NCBI GenBank assembly: GCA_028282785.1
Contig: JANQHE010000017.1
Coordinates: 1-64,000 of the forward strand
From: Bacteroidales bacterium
Lineage (GTDB): Bacteria; Bacteroidota; Bacteroidia; Bacteroidales; UBA12077
DNA: 64,000 nt
Direction of reading: 5' to 3'
Made by a program: the position numbers and the translations under genes. A model generated the notes under the pieces. The model was not told the DNA's origin. It was given only the letters and a program-made list of their open reading frames with translations, and ran no database searches. Within the stretch, counting starts at the first letter, position 1. Every line of letters starts with the position of its first letter. Positions 16,949 through 24,781 of the stretch are shown here, in pieces.

Positions 16949-17003
16949 TATATTTTTCCTCCTAATAATTAATTTCTTTTGACTTTGTACGAAGTTGACG
17001 CGA

Positions 17004-17027
17004 ATTTGCAAAAACCATGTTGCAAAT
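17004..17027. promoter_or_regulatory. Inverted repeat upstream of the aminotransferase gene, possible operator
   Basis: ATTTGCAA (17004-17011) and TTGCAAAT (17020-17027) are a perfect 8-bp inverted pair with an 8-nt spacer, 56 bp upstream of the start codon at 16948. The position suits an operator or activator site. No cognate regulator is evident. Confidence 0.35.
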
Positions 17028-17147
17028 ACAAGTAAAGAGACCTGTTGTACAATACAATATTTTAGCTAGGATTTAATTCAACATATAAAGCATGTATTGT
17101 TCTTATAATTTTCGTAAATTCATGAAAAATTAAGATTTTATATTTAA

Positions 17148-17356
17148 AGCATATTAAATTTACCAATAATGGATGGAAATAAAGCAACTCGCGAGATTAA
17201 GAATCAAATAACGCAGTTTCGGTAAATGCTCAATCGGCTTTAATGTTGCAAAGCAATAAAAAGAAAAGTTTTAAACATGGATATGATGAATATATAACCA
17301 AGCCAATTATTCATAGTAGACTTTTGTTTTCAACAATAAAAAAGCTTTTAAATTAG
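17148..17356 (+). pseudogene. Decayed response-regulator receiver domain (frameshifted fragment)
   Basis: Reading from 17148 gives LNLPIMDGNKATREIKNQI, the stretch that normally follows the phospho-acceptor Asp in a receiver; this frame stops at 17223-17225. From about 17212 the next frame continues the same domain, AVSVNAQSALML and then FKHGYDEYITKPI with the conserved K-P pair, ending in STIKKLLN and a TAG at 17354-17356. The N-terminal half, including the acceptor Asp, is missing, and a frameshift splits the remainder. The wording resembles the intact receiver gene at 19245-19637. Together with the aminotransferase leader it fills the otherwise gene-free 17.0-17.4 kb stretch. Confidence 0.75.
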
Positions 17357-17442
17357 TCATTTCGAATCAACTGCTGATCAAATAATTATGCAAAATTCAT
17401 AAAAATATCTTAACTTTAATAAAATTCAATTTTGAAAAATTA

Positions 17443-18405
17443 ATGAAGAAGATTTTACTAATTGAATCTGATCCCAAGTTACTCAACCAAACCAATGAAT
17501 TTTTGGAAAGTAATAATTTTGAGGTAATAGTAACTTCCGAAGGTACTGCAGGTATTCAAAAAGCGCTTGAATTTCTTCCGGATATTATACTCTGCGACTC
17601 AGAAGCGCGCGGATTAAACGGGTACGAAATTTTCAATACACTTTTACAGATTAACTCTACTGCAATTATTCCATTTGTTTTTTTAATGAACAAAGCAACA
17701 AATGAAGATGTACGGGCAGCAATGAACCTTGGAGCAGATGATTATTTAGAAAAACCTTTTGATCAGAATGATTTGCTAAAATTGATTGAAACAAGGTTGC
17801 AAAAACAAGAAATGATTATCGGATTGGCAGATGAAAAGTTTAATACTTTAATGGAATATTCAACTGATGGTATTTTTATTTATCAGGATGAAAAACTGTC
17901 TTATGTAAATAAGAAATTTTGTGAATTTGTTTCATATTCGAAGCGAGAATTAATCGGAATGAATTTAGTAAACATAATTTATAAAGATGATATTCACTTG
18001 GTAATAGATAAAATTAGTCGGTTACTGAAAGGAATACATAAAGACATTCAAACAGAGTTTAGAGCTTTAACCGGAGATCAGAAAAATATTACTTTTCTAT
18101 TAACAGGTAGTTGTATTAATGTGAATGGAAAAAAAAGTATTGTAGGCGCAATTAAGGTAAAAAATAACTCTTTTGATGGAGCTTTTATACCTAAGAAAAC
18201 AGACATAAATATTACTCAGCGGGAACAAGAAATTTTACAATTAATATGTAAAGGCTATTCAAATAATGAAATAGCCGAAGAATTAAGTATAAGCGATAGA
18301 ACAGTGGAAGGTCATCGTGCAAATCTTTTAAACAAAACCGAGTGCAGAAATACTGCGAGTCTTGCAGTATTTGCGATTAAGTATGGATTTTACAAGCTTT
18401 CTTAA
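17443..18405 (+). CDS. Response regulator: receiver, PAS and LuxR-type HTH
   Basis: A 320-residue cytosolic regulator. The receiver (1-122) has the phospho-acceptor D52 in ILCDSEARG and K104 in DDYLEKPFD; the acidic pocket at the end of strand 1 is E8-S9-D10, slightly unusual. A PAS sensor domain (about 130-245) contains LMEYSTDGIFIYQDEKLSYV. A LuxR/NarL-type HTH (256-316) reads ITQREQEILQLICKGYSNNE and then IAEELSISDRTVEGHRANL. The receiver-PAS-HTH order suggests that it combines phosphorylation with a second input. No histidine kinase is adjacent. It heads an island of receiver genes and may control them. Confidence 0.88.
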   Translation: MKKILLIESDPKLLNQTNEFLESNNFEVIVTSEGTAGIQKALEFLPDIILCDSEARGLNGYEIFNTLLQINSTAIIPFVFLMNKATNEDVRAAMNLGADDYLEKPFDQNDLLKLIETRLQKQEMIIGLADEKFNTLMEYSTDGIFIYQDEKLSYVNKKFCEFVSYSKRELIGMNLVNIIYKDDIHLVIDKISRLLKGIHKDIQTEFRALTGDQKNITFLLTGSCINVNGKKSIVGAIKVKNNSFDGAFIPKKTDINITQREQEILQLICKGYSNNEIAEELSISDRTVEGHRANLLNKTECRNTASLAVFAIKYGFYKLS

Positions 18406-18411
18406 TGTAAA

Positions 18412-18431
18412 TACCAAGTGAAAATACTTGG
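18412..18431. promoter_or_regulatory. Inverted repeat after the LuxR-type regulator
   Basis: ACCAAGT and ACTTGGT form a 7-bp inverted pair with a GAAAAT spacer shortly after the stop codon at 18405. No T-run follows, so it is a poor terminator. It could be a binding site for the upstream LuxR-type regulator or an mRNA-stabilising hairpin. Confidence 0.3.
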
Positions 18432-18524
18432 TGGTACCATGAAATCAATATGGGTTATTTAAACTTAATTTCCGTAACTAATTCAAATACAAATCTTAGT
18501 GTTTAATAATATTTAAGTGAGTAT

Positions 18525-18540
18525 AGGTATTTATACTTAA
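18525..18540. promoter_or_regulatory. Copy 1 of the shared AGGTATTTATACyTAA motif
   Basis: AGGTATTTATACTTAA lies 91 bp before the start codon of the receiver gene at 18616. A 15/16 identical copy lies at 19809-19824, 85 bp before the receiver gene at 19894. The core is dyad-symmetric (GGTAT..ATAC), as expected for a dimeric regulator's site. Confidence 0.45.
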
Positions 18541-18587
18541 TGCTAATTTCAGGTGATAATCCTATTAAATGTATAATGATTCTTAAA

Positions 18588-18607
18588 TAGATTTGTTATT
18601 AGAAGTT
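18588..18607 (+). promoter_or_regulatory. -7 box TAGATTTG and shared leader of receiver gene 2
   Basis: TAGATTTG (18588-18595) fits the Bacteroidota -7 consensus TAnnTTTG and is followed by TTATTAGAAGTT. The receiver gene at 19245 has TAATTTCG at 19198-19205 followed by the identical 12 bases, 17 of 20 positions matching overall. This looks like a duplicated promoter and initiation region. Confidence 0.5.
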
Positions 18608-18615
18608 AGGTAAAA

Positions 18616-19011
18616 ATGAGATATAAGATTTTAATAATAGATGAACGTTCTCCATATCTTTTCTTTATAAAAAAAGTTATGGAAAATGATAATTTTGAAG
18701 TAATGATCTCTGATAATGAATCCGATTTTTCACATATAATTACTGAATTTAGCCCCGAATTAATTTTGATCGAATTACATATGAATGATCGTGTAGGATT
18801 TGAGTTTCTTAAAAAAATAAGAAATAAATACAACTTTTCAGCTCCAATTATAGTAACCTCTAATAGGACAAGTATTAATGAAATTGAAAAAGCTTTTGAG
18901 TTAGGAGCCTATGATTATTTAATAAAACCTCTTAACTTAAGAGATCTTAAAAACAAAGTCAGACAAGCAATAACTAAAGAAAAATTCAGAAAAAATAATT
19001 GTCATGCTTAG
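18616..19011 (+). CDS. Single-domain receiver protein with Glu at the phospho-acceptor site
   Basis: A 131-residue CheY-like protein without an output domain. The acidic pair (D9, E10 in ILIIDERS), T81 and K104 (YDYLIKPLN) are present, but the position that should be the phospho-acceptor Asp is E53 in LILIELHMNDRVGF. Glu there often mimics the phosphorylated state or marks a receiver that works without phosphorylation. A preceding -7 box with a shared leader, and a dyad motif 91 bp upstream, suggest its own promoter. Function is not known. It probably signals by protein-protein contact in the cytosol. Confidence 0.82.
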   Translation: MRYKILIIDERSPYLFFIKKVMENDNFEVMISDNESDFSHIITEFSPELILIELHMNDRVGFEFLKKIRNKYNFSAPIIVTSNRTSINEIEKAFELGAYDYLIKPLNLRDLKNKVRQAITKEKFRKNNCHA

Positions 19012-19197
19012 AACTTAATAACATTTGAGGTGAAGTTTGTTGAAAAACAAACAAAATTATAATAGACCGCAATTTAAAATTGGAACAATCGGAATATTAA
19101 AGCAAAAATTCGTAAAACAATTTAGAAAGTTTAATATGTGTTTAAAAGTATTTATCAAATTAGACGAACAATTGATTTAAGAGTAAATATTTTTTTA

Positions 19198-19217
19198 TAA
19201 TTTCGTTATTAGAAGTT
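19198..19217 (+). promoter_or_regulatory. -7 box TAATTTCG and shared leader of receiver gene 3
   Basis: This is aligned with 18588-18607 and identical from the final G of the -7 box through TTATTAGAAGTT. It lies about 40 bp before the start codon at 19245. The remaining spacer between 19012 and 19197 shows no gene. Confidence 0.45.
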
Positions 19218-19244
19218 TATTAACTATAAAACTTAGATTTATAA

Positions 19245-19637
19245 ATGGAGTCCGAGCTAGGATTTAAATTTGATTGGAGTTCGAAGAAAGTATTAATTGT
19301 TGAAGATGATACATTCAGTGTTGAATATTTAATTGAAGTACTTTCTGAGACTAATGTTCAAACAATAGTAACAAAAAATGGATTAGAAGCTGTAGAGATA
19401 GTTAAAAATACTCCGGATCTAAGTTTAATATTAATGGATATACAATTGCCAGGTTTAAGCGGAGATAAGGCAACTGAAAGAATTCGTGAGTTTAATAAAA
19501 CTATTCCAATAATTGCACAAACTGCACACGCAATGTCAAATGATAGAGAAAGATATTTAAAAGCTGGATGTAATGATTATTTGGCAAAACCAATTTTAAT
19601 AACAGATCTTTTTCTTAAACTAAAAAAATACATTTAA
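19245..19637 (+). CDS. Single-domain response-regulator receiver
   Basis: A 130-residue CheY-like protein with a complete phosphorylation site: acidic E20-D21-D22 in VLIVEDDTF, acceptor D65 in LILMDIQLPGLSG, T93 in IIAQTAHAM, and K115 in NDYLAKPIL. It resembles the free receivers or receiver domains of hybrid kinases. There is no DNA-binding domain, so it probably relays phosphate or acts by contact. The decayed fragment at 17148-17356 looks like a relative of this gene. Its upstream region shares a promoter-leader block with the gene at 18616. Confidence 0.87.
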   Translation: MESELGFKFDWSSKKVLIVEDDTFSVEYLIEVLSETNVQTIVTKNGLEAVEIVKNTPDLSLILMDIQLPGLSGDKATERIREFNKTIPIIAQTAHAMSNDRERYLKAGCNDYLAKPILITDLFLKLKKYI

Positions 19638-19714
19638 TAATCGTATTTGCGTAATATTCTGATTATTTCGTCAAATTTGTGAAAAAAATTTTCATTTGAT
19701 TCAAATTAATTAAT

Positions 19715-19802
19715 TAACTTCGTATTGTAAGTAAAGTTAAACTGAGTTTAGCTGTTATTTATTAGTTTGTTGTTGTTAGGAGGCTGAGAAGCCTCCTTTT
19801 TT
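19715..19802 (+). ncRNA. Candidate small RNA with its own promoter-like box and a strong terminator
   Basis: TAACTTCG (19715-19722), a variant of the TAnnTTTG box, has a TTG at 19696-19698 upstream. About 55 nt later a strong intrinsic terminator ends the segment. No ORF fits between. The segment lies alone between two receiver genes. It may equally be the long 3' untranslated region of the gene ending at 19637. Confidence 0.35.
19778..19802 (+). terminator. Strong intrinsic terminator between receiver genes
   Basis: A perfect 8-bp GC-rich stem, AGGAGGCT and AGCCTCCT, with a GAGA loop and a run of six T. It ends either the transcript of the receiver gene at 19245 or a small RNA. Confidence 0.9.
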
Positions 19803-19808
19803 AGAATC

Positions 19809-19824
19809 AGGTATTTATACCTAA
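19809..19824. promoter_or_regulatory. Copy 2 of the shared AGGTATTTATACyTAA motif
   Basis: AGGTATTTATACCTAA contains the perfect dyad AGGTAT-TT-ATACCT and lies 85 bp before the start at 19894. See copy 1 at 18525-18540. Confidence 0.45.
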
Positions 19825-19893
19825 GAAAAAATATATAAAATTGTGTTTATTTGTGGTGTCCAATTAATGTAATTACTAGCAAATACTTTACTG

Positions 19894-20277
19894 ATGTCTA
19901 CACATGGAAAGATATTGATAGTTGACGACCTTTCAACACATTTATTATTGCTTCAGACAATTTTGAGCGATGAGGGATATGAGACGGAAATTACCGATGA
20001 TCCTAAAACCGTGGTTGATATTCTATTAGAAAAAGATTATCAAGTTGTTTTATTAGATATAATGATGCCAGGGATGGATGGTTTTCAGGTTCTGGAACTA
20101 ATCAAATCAAATAAGAAATTAAAAGGTGTAAATGTGATTATTATTTCAGCAAAAACAGATTCCTGGAGTATAAAAAATGCTTTGGATAAAGGTGCTTTTG
20201 ATTATATAACAAAGCCAATTAATATACAGGATGTAAGAAATAAAGTAAAGGCTGCTATGATTGAGAGTATATTGTAA
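19894..20277 (+). CDS. Single-domain response-regulator receiver
   Basis: A 127-residue CheY-like receiver with a canonical site: D11-D12 in ILIVDDLST, acceptor D55 in VVLLDIMMPGMDGF, S85 in IIISAKTD, and K107 in FDYITKPIN. There is no output domain. It is the last of the four intact regulators in this island. A dyad-symmetric motif lies 85 bp upstream and a hairpin follows at 20320-20340. The partner kinase is not in the window. Confidence 0.88.
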   Translation: MSTHGKILIVDDLSTHLLLLQTILSDEGYETEITDDPKTVVDILLEKDYQVVLLDIMMPGMDGFQVLELIKSNKKLKGVNVIIISAKTDSWSIKNALDKGAFDYITKPINIQDVRNKVKAAMIESIL

Positions 20278-20319
20278 TTTAGGAATTGAATTACTTTTTA
20301 TATTGAACTTCACGAAATT

Positions 20320-20348
20320 AGGGATTGCATGATAGTCCCTGATTTTTT
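20320..20348 (+). terminator. Probable terminator after the last receiver gene
   Basis: A 5-bp stem, AGGGA and TCCCT, with an 11-nt loop, followed two bases later by TTTTTT. The stem is short, so it may be a weak terminator. Confidence 0.45.
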
Positions 20349-20430
20349 ATTTATAGCTTATTTTATTTTATTTGCATAGGAATTGCATGAAAAACAATTA
20401 TTTATAATAAAAATTAAAACAAGAAAAAAC

Positions 20431-21663
20431 ATGAAAAGAATTTCGTTTTTATTTATTGTCGTTTTAATGTTTCCATTAATACTGGTAGCACAAGAAGAAA
20501 CTGAAAAATTATCAGTGGGTTTTAGTGGATATGTTGGATACAATTTCTTCTTCGACACATATGAATCTGCTTCAACAAGAGACGGATTAGTTTACCTGTA
20601 TCCGCTAGCAGAAGATTTAGATGTAAATGGTGATGATTTAAATAAAAACTTTCAGGCTCAAATGTTATCTATTGAATCAAGAGCAAGGTTAACCGCATCT
20701 GGGTTATCAGCTTTTGGAGCAAAATCAAAAGCAGTTATTGAGGGAGACTTTTTAGGTACCGGACAGGATTATACTCGAATGTTAAGACTTCGTCATGCAT
20801 TTGCGCAATTAGATTGGGATAAAGCACAATTATTAGTTGGACAAACCTGGCATCCAATGTTTGTTACAGGTTGTTTTCCTGGTGTATTTTCTTTTGGCGC
20901 GGGAGCTCCTTTTCATGCACTGAACAGGGCGCCCCAAATCAGATATACTTTTAAACCAACTCCAAATCTTGATTTTATGGGTGCTTTACTTATGCACGGA
21001 GATTTTAAAAGTGTAGGCCCAACAGATGCTTTACAAAACTCAGGAGTTCCTGATATGCAATTTCAGTTCCGTTTTCATAATGATTTTATTTATACTGGTT
21101 TTACTGCAGGATATAAAATTCTACAGCCCAGGACCGAAGTTACGGCAACAAACACAAAAACTGATGAGAAAATAGGCAGCTATAATTTTCAGGCTTTCGC
21201 AAAATTTACTACTAGTCCTTTAATCGTGAAAATTGAGGGTATTTATGGTGAAAACCTATCGCATTTGGTTATGATCGGTGGTTATGGAGCTTCAGAAGAT
21301 CCATTATTAGTTGGCAATGAAGATTATTCATATACTAATTTAAGAACATTAAGTTTATGGTCCGAAGTAGTAACTAATTTTGATGCCTTAAATGCAGGCA
21401 TTTTCTTTGGTTATTCTCAAAATATGGGAGCTAGTGAAGATTATTATAGCTTAACCGGATATTCTCGAGGTGGAAACCTTCATAGTATAATGAGGATTTC
21501 TCCAAGAGTTGAGTATACTTCCGGAAAAATGACTTTCGTATTGGAACATACGTTTACGAGTGCAACATACGGTACAACATTCGATTCTAAGGGAAAAGCA
21601 GATGAAACGGCTGATCCAACATTTAATCACAGAATTCAGTTAGGAGCAAAATACTCATTCTAA
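20431..21663 (+). CDS. Porin-like outer-membrane beta-barrel protein
   Basis: The start is the ATG at 20431, which opens a signal peptide (MKRISFLFIVVLMFPLILVA); an in-frame start at 20383 would place 16 residues before it. The mature protein, of 410 residues in total, has alternating beta-strand patterns and ends in the outer-membrane signature HRIQLGAKYSF with a terminal Phe. Segments such as RLRHAFAQLDWDKAQLLVGQ resemble porins of the DcaP/OprP-like kind. The substrate is unknown. It is a single gene with its own terminator. Confidence 0.75.
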   Translation: MKRISFLFIVVLMFPLILVAQEETEKLSVGFSGYVGYNFFFDTYESASTRDGLVYLYPLAEDLDVNGDDLNKNFQAQMLSIESRARLTASGLSAFGAKSKAVIEGDFLGTGQDYTRMLRLRHAFAQLDWDKAQLLVGQTWHPMFVTGCFPGVFSFGAGAPFHALNRAPQIRYTFKPTPNLDFMGALLMHGDFKSVGPTDALQNSGVPDMQFQFRFHNDFIYTGFTAGYKILQPRTEVTATNTKTDEKIGSYNFQAFAKFTTSPLIVKIEGIYGENLSHLVMIGGYGASEDPLLVGNEDYSYTNLRTLSLWSEVVTNFDALNAGIFFGYSQNMGASEDYYSLTGYSRGGNLHSIMRISPRVEYTSGKMTFVLEHTFTSATYGTTFDSKGKADETADPTFNHRIQLGAKYSF

Positions 21664-21667
21664 AAAT

Positions 21668-21698
21668 AAAAGGAGCTCAATTCGACTCCTTTTTTTTA
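21668..21698. terminator. Intrinsic terminator between convergent genes
   Basis: AAAAGGAG and CTCCTTTT pair around a 10-nt loop, followed by TTTT. It lies between the porin-like gene and the convergent TPR gene and has A and T runs on both sides, so it can serve both. Confidence 0.8.
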
Positions 21699-21704
21699 TT
21701 TATT

Positions 21705-22451
21705 TTATTGATCTGGTAAATCAATGCAATTAACAACGACCATTTTGCAGGCGTTGGTATTTCCTAATTCACATGCTGTGTGAAAATCGTCACAAGCTTC
21801 ATCATCCTTTACTTGTTTTAAATAAGCCATTCCTCTATTATAGTATGCATAAGGATTTTCAGGATCTATTTCTATAACAATATTAAAATCTTTAATTGCT
21901 TCTTCGAACTCATTTGTTTGATAATAAAGATATCCTCTGTAAAGAAAAACATTTGGATTATTATCATTTAATTGAATCGCCTTAGAATAATCATTTAAAG
22001 CTTGCTCAAAAGAGAATAGCTTCTGATAAGCGGCACCTCTACTTACATATATTTTATTTTCAAAGAATTTATTGTTCTCGCCTTTAGATAAATCCAAAGC
22101 ACGATTCAGATCTTCAATTGCATTTTCGAATTTTCCTTTATGTATAAGAATTTTCCCCCTGGTTAAATAAAAATCGGGGTAATCTGAATTTTGTTTAATG
22201 GCATTATCAATTATCTTATGAGCACCTTTATAATCTTCTAACATGATTAAAAGATTTGCTTTAGCATCAAGTCCCGGAGCATATGAAGGCAAATAGTCCA
22301 AAGCTTCATTATATTTTTCCATTGCTTCATCATACCTGTTTAGTTTCACTAAATCATTACCCACGTCAACTAATGATTCTACATCGGCTTGTGCAAATAA
22401 ACGAAAGTTTAGTACTAAAACTAAAGAAAAGAGTAAGAGAATTTGCTTCAT
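21705..22451 (-). CDS. Secreted TPR-repeat protein
   Basis: I use the ATG at 22451, which begins the signal peptide (MKQILLLFSLVLVLNFRLFA); an earlier in-frame start at 22505 adds 18 residues that do not suit export. The 248-residue protein consists of about six tetratricopeptide repeats, for example YLRGYLYYQTNEFEEAIKDF-like and YAYYNRGMAYLKQ, ending in a Cys-containing segment (DDEACDDFHTACELGNTNAC) that resembles a Sel1/TPR cap. It is probably a periplasmic scaffold. It lies downstream of recR on the same strand. Confidence 0.78.
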   Translation of the reverse strand: MKQILLLFSLVLVLNFRLFAQADVESLVDVGNDLVKLNRYDEAMEKYNEALDYLPSYAPGLDAKANLLIMLEDYKGAHKIIDNAIKQNSDYPDFYLTRGKILIHKGKFENAIEDLNRALDLSKGENNKFFENKIYVSRGAAYQKLFSFEQALNDYSKAIQLNDNNPNVFLYRGYLYYQTNEFEEAIKDFNIVIEIDPENPYAYYNRGMAYLKQVKDDEACDDFHTACELGNTNACKMVVVNCIDLPDQ

Positions 22452-22515
22452 TTTGCAGTAATTTACTAGATGCTTTATGTGGTGAAAATAATAAATATTT
22501 TTCAATTATGTAAGA

Positions 22516-23136
22516 TTAAATGGAAGATTCAAATAAAGTTCGATTAACAATTGACCTACCTAATGTGATCTCATCTGCATATTCTAATTCATCACCAATT
22601 GCAACTCCACGAGCTAAGGTAGTAATCTTTAAATTGAAGTTTTTAAACTTTTTATAAAGATAGAAGTTTGTAGTATCACCTTCCATTGTAGTGCTTAAAG
22701 CAAGTATTAACTCTTTAACAGTTCCTTCTTCAATTTTTTTTTGTAAGCTGTCAATTTTTAAATCATTCGGACCAATACCGTCCATCGGCGAAATGATTCC
22801 TCCCAAAACATGATATAATCCTTTGAATTGATGGGTATTCTCAATCGACATTACATCTCTCGCATTTTCAACAACACAGACAACTGATTCATCACGGGAT
22901 TTATCACTACATATAGTACATACATCAGTATCAGAGATAGTATTGCAACTTTTACAATGTTTAATTTCGTTTCTAAGTTTTATGATAGTTTCTCCAAAAT
23001 GAGTAACATCTTCTTTTTCCTGATTTAGCAAGTGAAGAACTAATCGTAAAGCGGTTTTTTTTCCTATTCCTGGTAATTTTGAAAATTCATCAACAGCACT
23101 TTCCAATAACTTTGATGTAAAACCTTGTATATTCAT
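22516..23136 (-). CDS. recR: Recombination mediator protein RecR
   Basis: A 206-residue protein of normal RecR length. The helix-hairpin-helix is [20 protein letters not shown] (residues 18-37). A four-cysteine zinc motif, [16 protein letters not shown], follows at about 58-73, then a Toprim domain ([17 protein letters not shown]) and the C-terminal [19 protein letters not shown]. RecR acts with RecO (and RecF) to load RecA on single-stranded DNA at gaps. It is divergent from the symporter gene. Confidence 0.93.
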   Translation of the reverse strand: MNIQGFTSKLLESAVDEFSKLPGIGKKTALRLVLHLLNQEKEDVTHFGETIIKLRNEIKHCKSCNTISDTDVCTICSDKSRDESVVCVVENARDVMSIENTHQFKGLYHVLGGIISPMDGIGPNDLKIDSLQKKIEEGTVKELILALSTTMEGDTTNFYLYKKFKNFNLKITTLARGVAIGDELEYADEITLGRSIVNRTLFESSI

Positions 23137-23257
23137 TTATTTAATCTATTTCTTATGTTTATAAAGTTCAAAATTAACATCAAATAGGACTATTAGCAAT
23201 TTTTTGTTCGAATTGTTTTTAGTATCCTTGCATTTGATCTTAACAAATTTATTCTCA

Positions 23258-24700
23258 ATGTCACCCTTTTTGATTTTATTCATAATTGTTGCATACTTTC
23301 TTGTTTTGATTTTCATCTCTTTTTTAACAAGCAAAAATGCCAATAACGAAGCATTCTTTCTGGGAAATAGAAAATCTCCGTGGCACATTGTAGCTTTTGG
23401 AATGATAAGCGCATCGCTTTCAGGAGTAACTTTTATTTCCGTACCCGGCTGGGTTGTCGACAGTAATTTTTCATACATGCAAATGGTACTGGGATATTTG
23501 TTAGGATATGCTGTTATTGCAAATGTGTTGATGCCAATGTATTATAGGTTAAATTTAACTTCGATCTACTCATATTTGGGAAAAAGATTTGGAAATTATT
23601 CCTATAAAACCGGTGCTTCTTTTTTCTTATTATCTAGAGTTATTGGGGCCTCATTTAGGTTATTTCTTGTAGCAAATGTTCTTCAAATTACGGTGTTTAA
23701 CGCTCTGAATATCCCCTTTTGGATTACTGTTGTTATAACCATTTTACTTATTTGGTTATATACTTTTAAAGGAGGAATAAAAACAATTATATGGACAGAC
23801 AGCTTACAAACTATTTTTATGCTTCTCGCTGTTGGTGTCACAATCATTTTAATCAGTAAACAATTGAATCTTGATTTCAAAGGTTTGGTTGAAACAATAA
23901 TTGATAATCAACATTCCAAATTATTTTATTTTGAGGATTTTAAAGAGAGAAATTTTTTCTTTAAACAGTTTTTTGCCGGGGCGTTTATAGCAATTGTAAT
24001 GACAGGTTTGGATCAGGATATGATGCAAAAGAATCTGAGTTGCAAGAATGTTCATGAGGCCAAAAAGAATATGTACTGGATGAGTTTTTCACTGGTTCCT
24101 GTTAATCTACTGTTTATGTCTTTAGGAGTTTTGTTGGTGGTATTTGCTCAACAAAATGGAATATTAATTCCGGAACGAACAGATGATCTATTCCCTTTAA
24201 TTGCAACTCAGGGATATGTAAGCCCTATTGTTTCGATATTTTTTATTATTGGACTTGTAGCTGCAGCATATAGCAGTGCTGATTCGGCATTGACAGCATT
24301 AACTACTTCATTTACAGTAGATATATTGAGCCCCAAAGATAAAGCAGAGGAGGAATTAAAGGCAATTAGAAAAAAGGTTCATGTAGGTGTTTCTGTTGTT
24401 TTGGTTATTGTTATTTTAATTTTCAATGCTATAAATAATGAAAGCGTGATAAGTGCAATATTCAAAGTTGCCGGATATACATATGGACCGTTGTTAGGAA
24501 TGTATGCTTTTGGAATGTTTACTGATTTAAAAACTAAAGATGAATATGTTCCGATGATAGCAATAGCTTCTCCTGTTATTTGTTTTGTTTTAAATGCTTT
24601 TTCAACTGAATTACTTGGAGGTTATCAATTTGGATTTGAGCTTTTAATTTTGAATGGCCTGATAACTTTTATGGGGATGTATATCTTTAAGGAAAAATAA
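23258..24700 (+). CDS. Sodium:solute symporter family transporter
   Basis: I start at the ATG at 23258 (MSPFLILFIIVAYFLVLIF), where the first membrane helix of the family begins; an in-frame start at 23204 would add 18 residues. The 480-residue protein has about 13 membrane helices and the SSS family pattern: AFFLGNRKSPWHIVAFGMIS early, GVTFISVPG, the Na+-site region TGLDQDMMQKNLSCKN, and AAYSSADSALTALTTSFTVD with its sodium-coordinating serines. It imports a solute with Na+ across the inner membrane. The solute cannot be told from the sequence. No catabolic neighbours are present. Confidence 0.85.
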   Translation: MSPFLILFIIVAYFLVLIFISFLTSKNANNEAFFLGNRKSPWHIVAFGMISASLSGVTFISVPGWVVDSNFSYMQMVLGYLLGYAVIANVLMPMYYRLNLTSIYSYLGKRFGNYSYKTGASFFLLSRVIGASFRLFLVANVLQITVFNALNIPFWITVVITILLIWLYTFKGGIKTIIWTDSLQTIFMLLAVGVTIILISKQLNLDFKGLVETIIDNQHSKLFYFEDFKERNFFFKQFFAGAFIAIVMTGLDQDMMQKNLSCKNVHEAKKNMYWMSFSLVPVNLLFMSLGVLLVVFAQQNGILIPERTDDLFPLIATQGYVSPIVSIFFIIGLVAAAYSSADSALTALTTSFTVDILSPKDKAEEELKAIRKKVHVGVSVVLVIVILIFNAINNESVISAIFKVAGYTYGPLLGMYAFGMFTDLKTKDEYVPMIAIASPVICFVLNAFSTELLGGYQFGFELLILNGLITFMGMYIFKEK

Positions 24701-24781
24701 AAAACACCTCTATTCAAAGGCATTTTTCTTTATTAAATTTTTAATTCAGAAAACAGAGAATTTCGATTTCATTCCATTTTC

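Noticed and set aside
23146-23478. Minus-strand open frame of 110 codons near recR
   Set aside because: It covers the symporter start region on the opposite strand, is Lys-rich low complexity and has no recognisable domain.
24701-24735. Terminator between the symporter and acyl-CoA ligase genes
   Set aside because: The potential stem around 24703-24729 has two central mismatches and only two G-C pairs, too weak to call.
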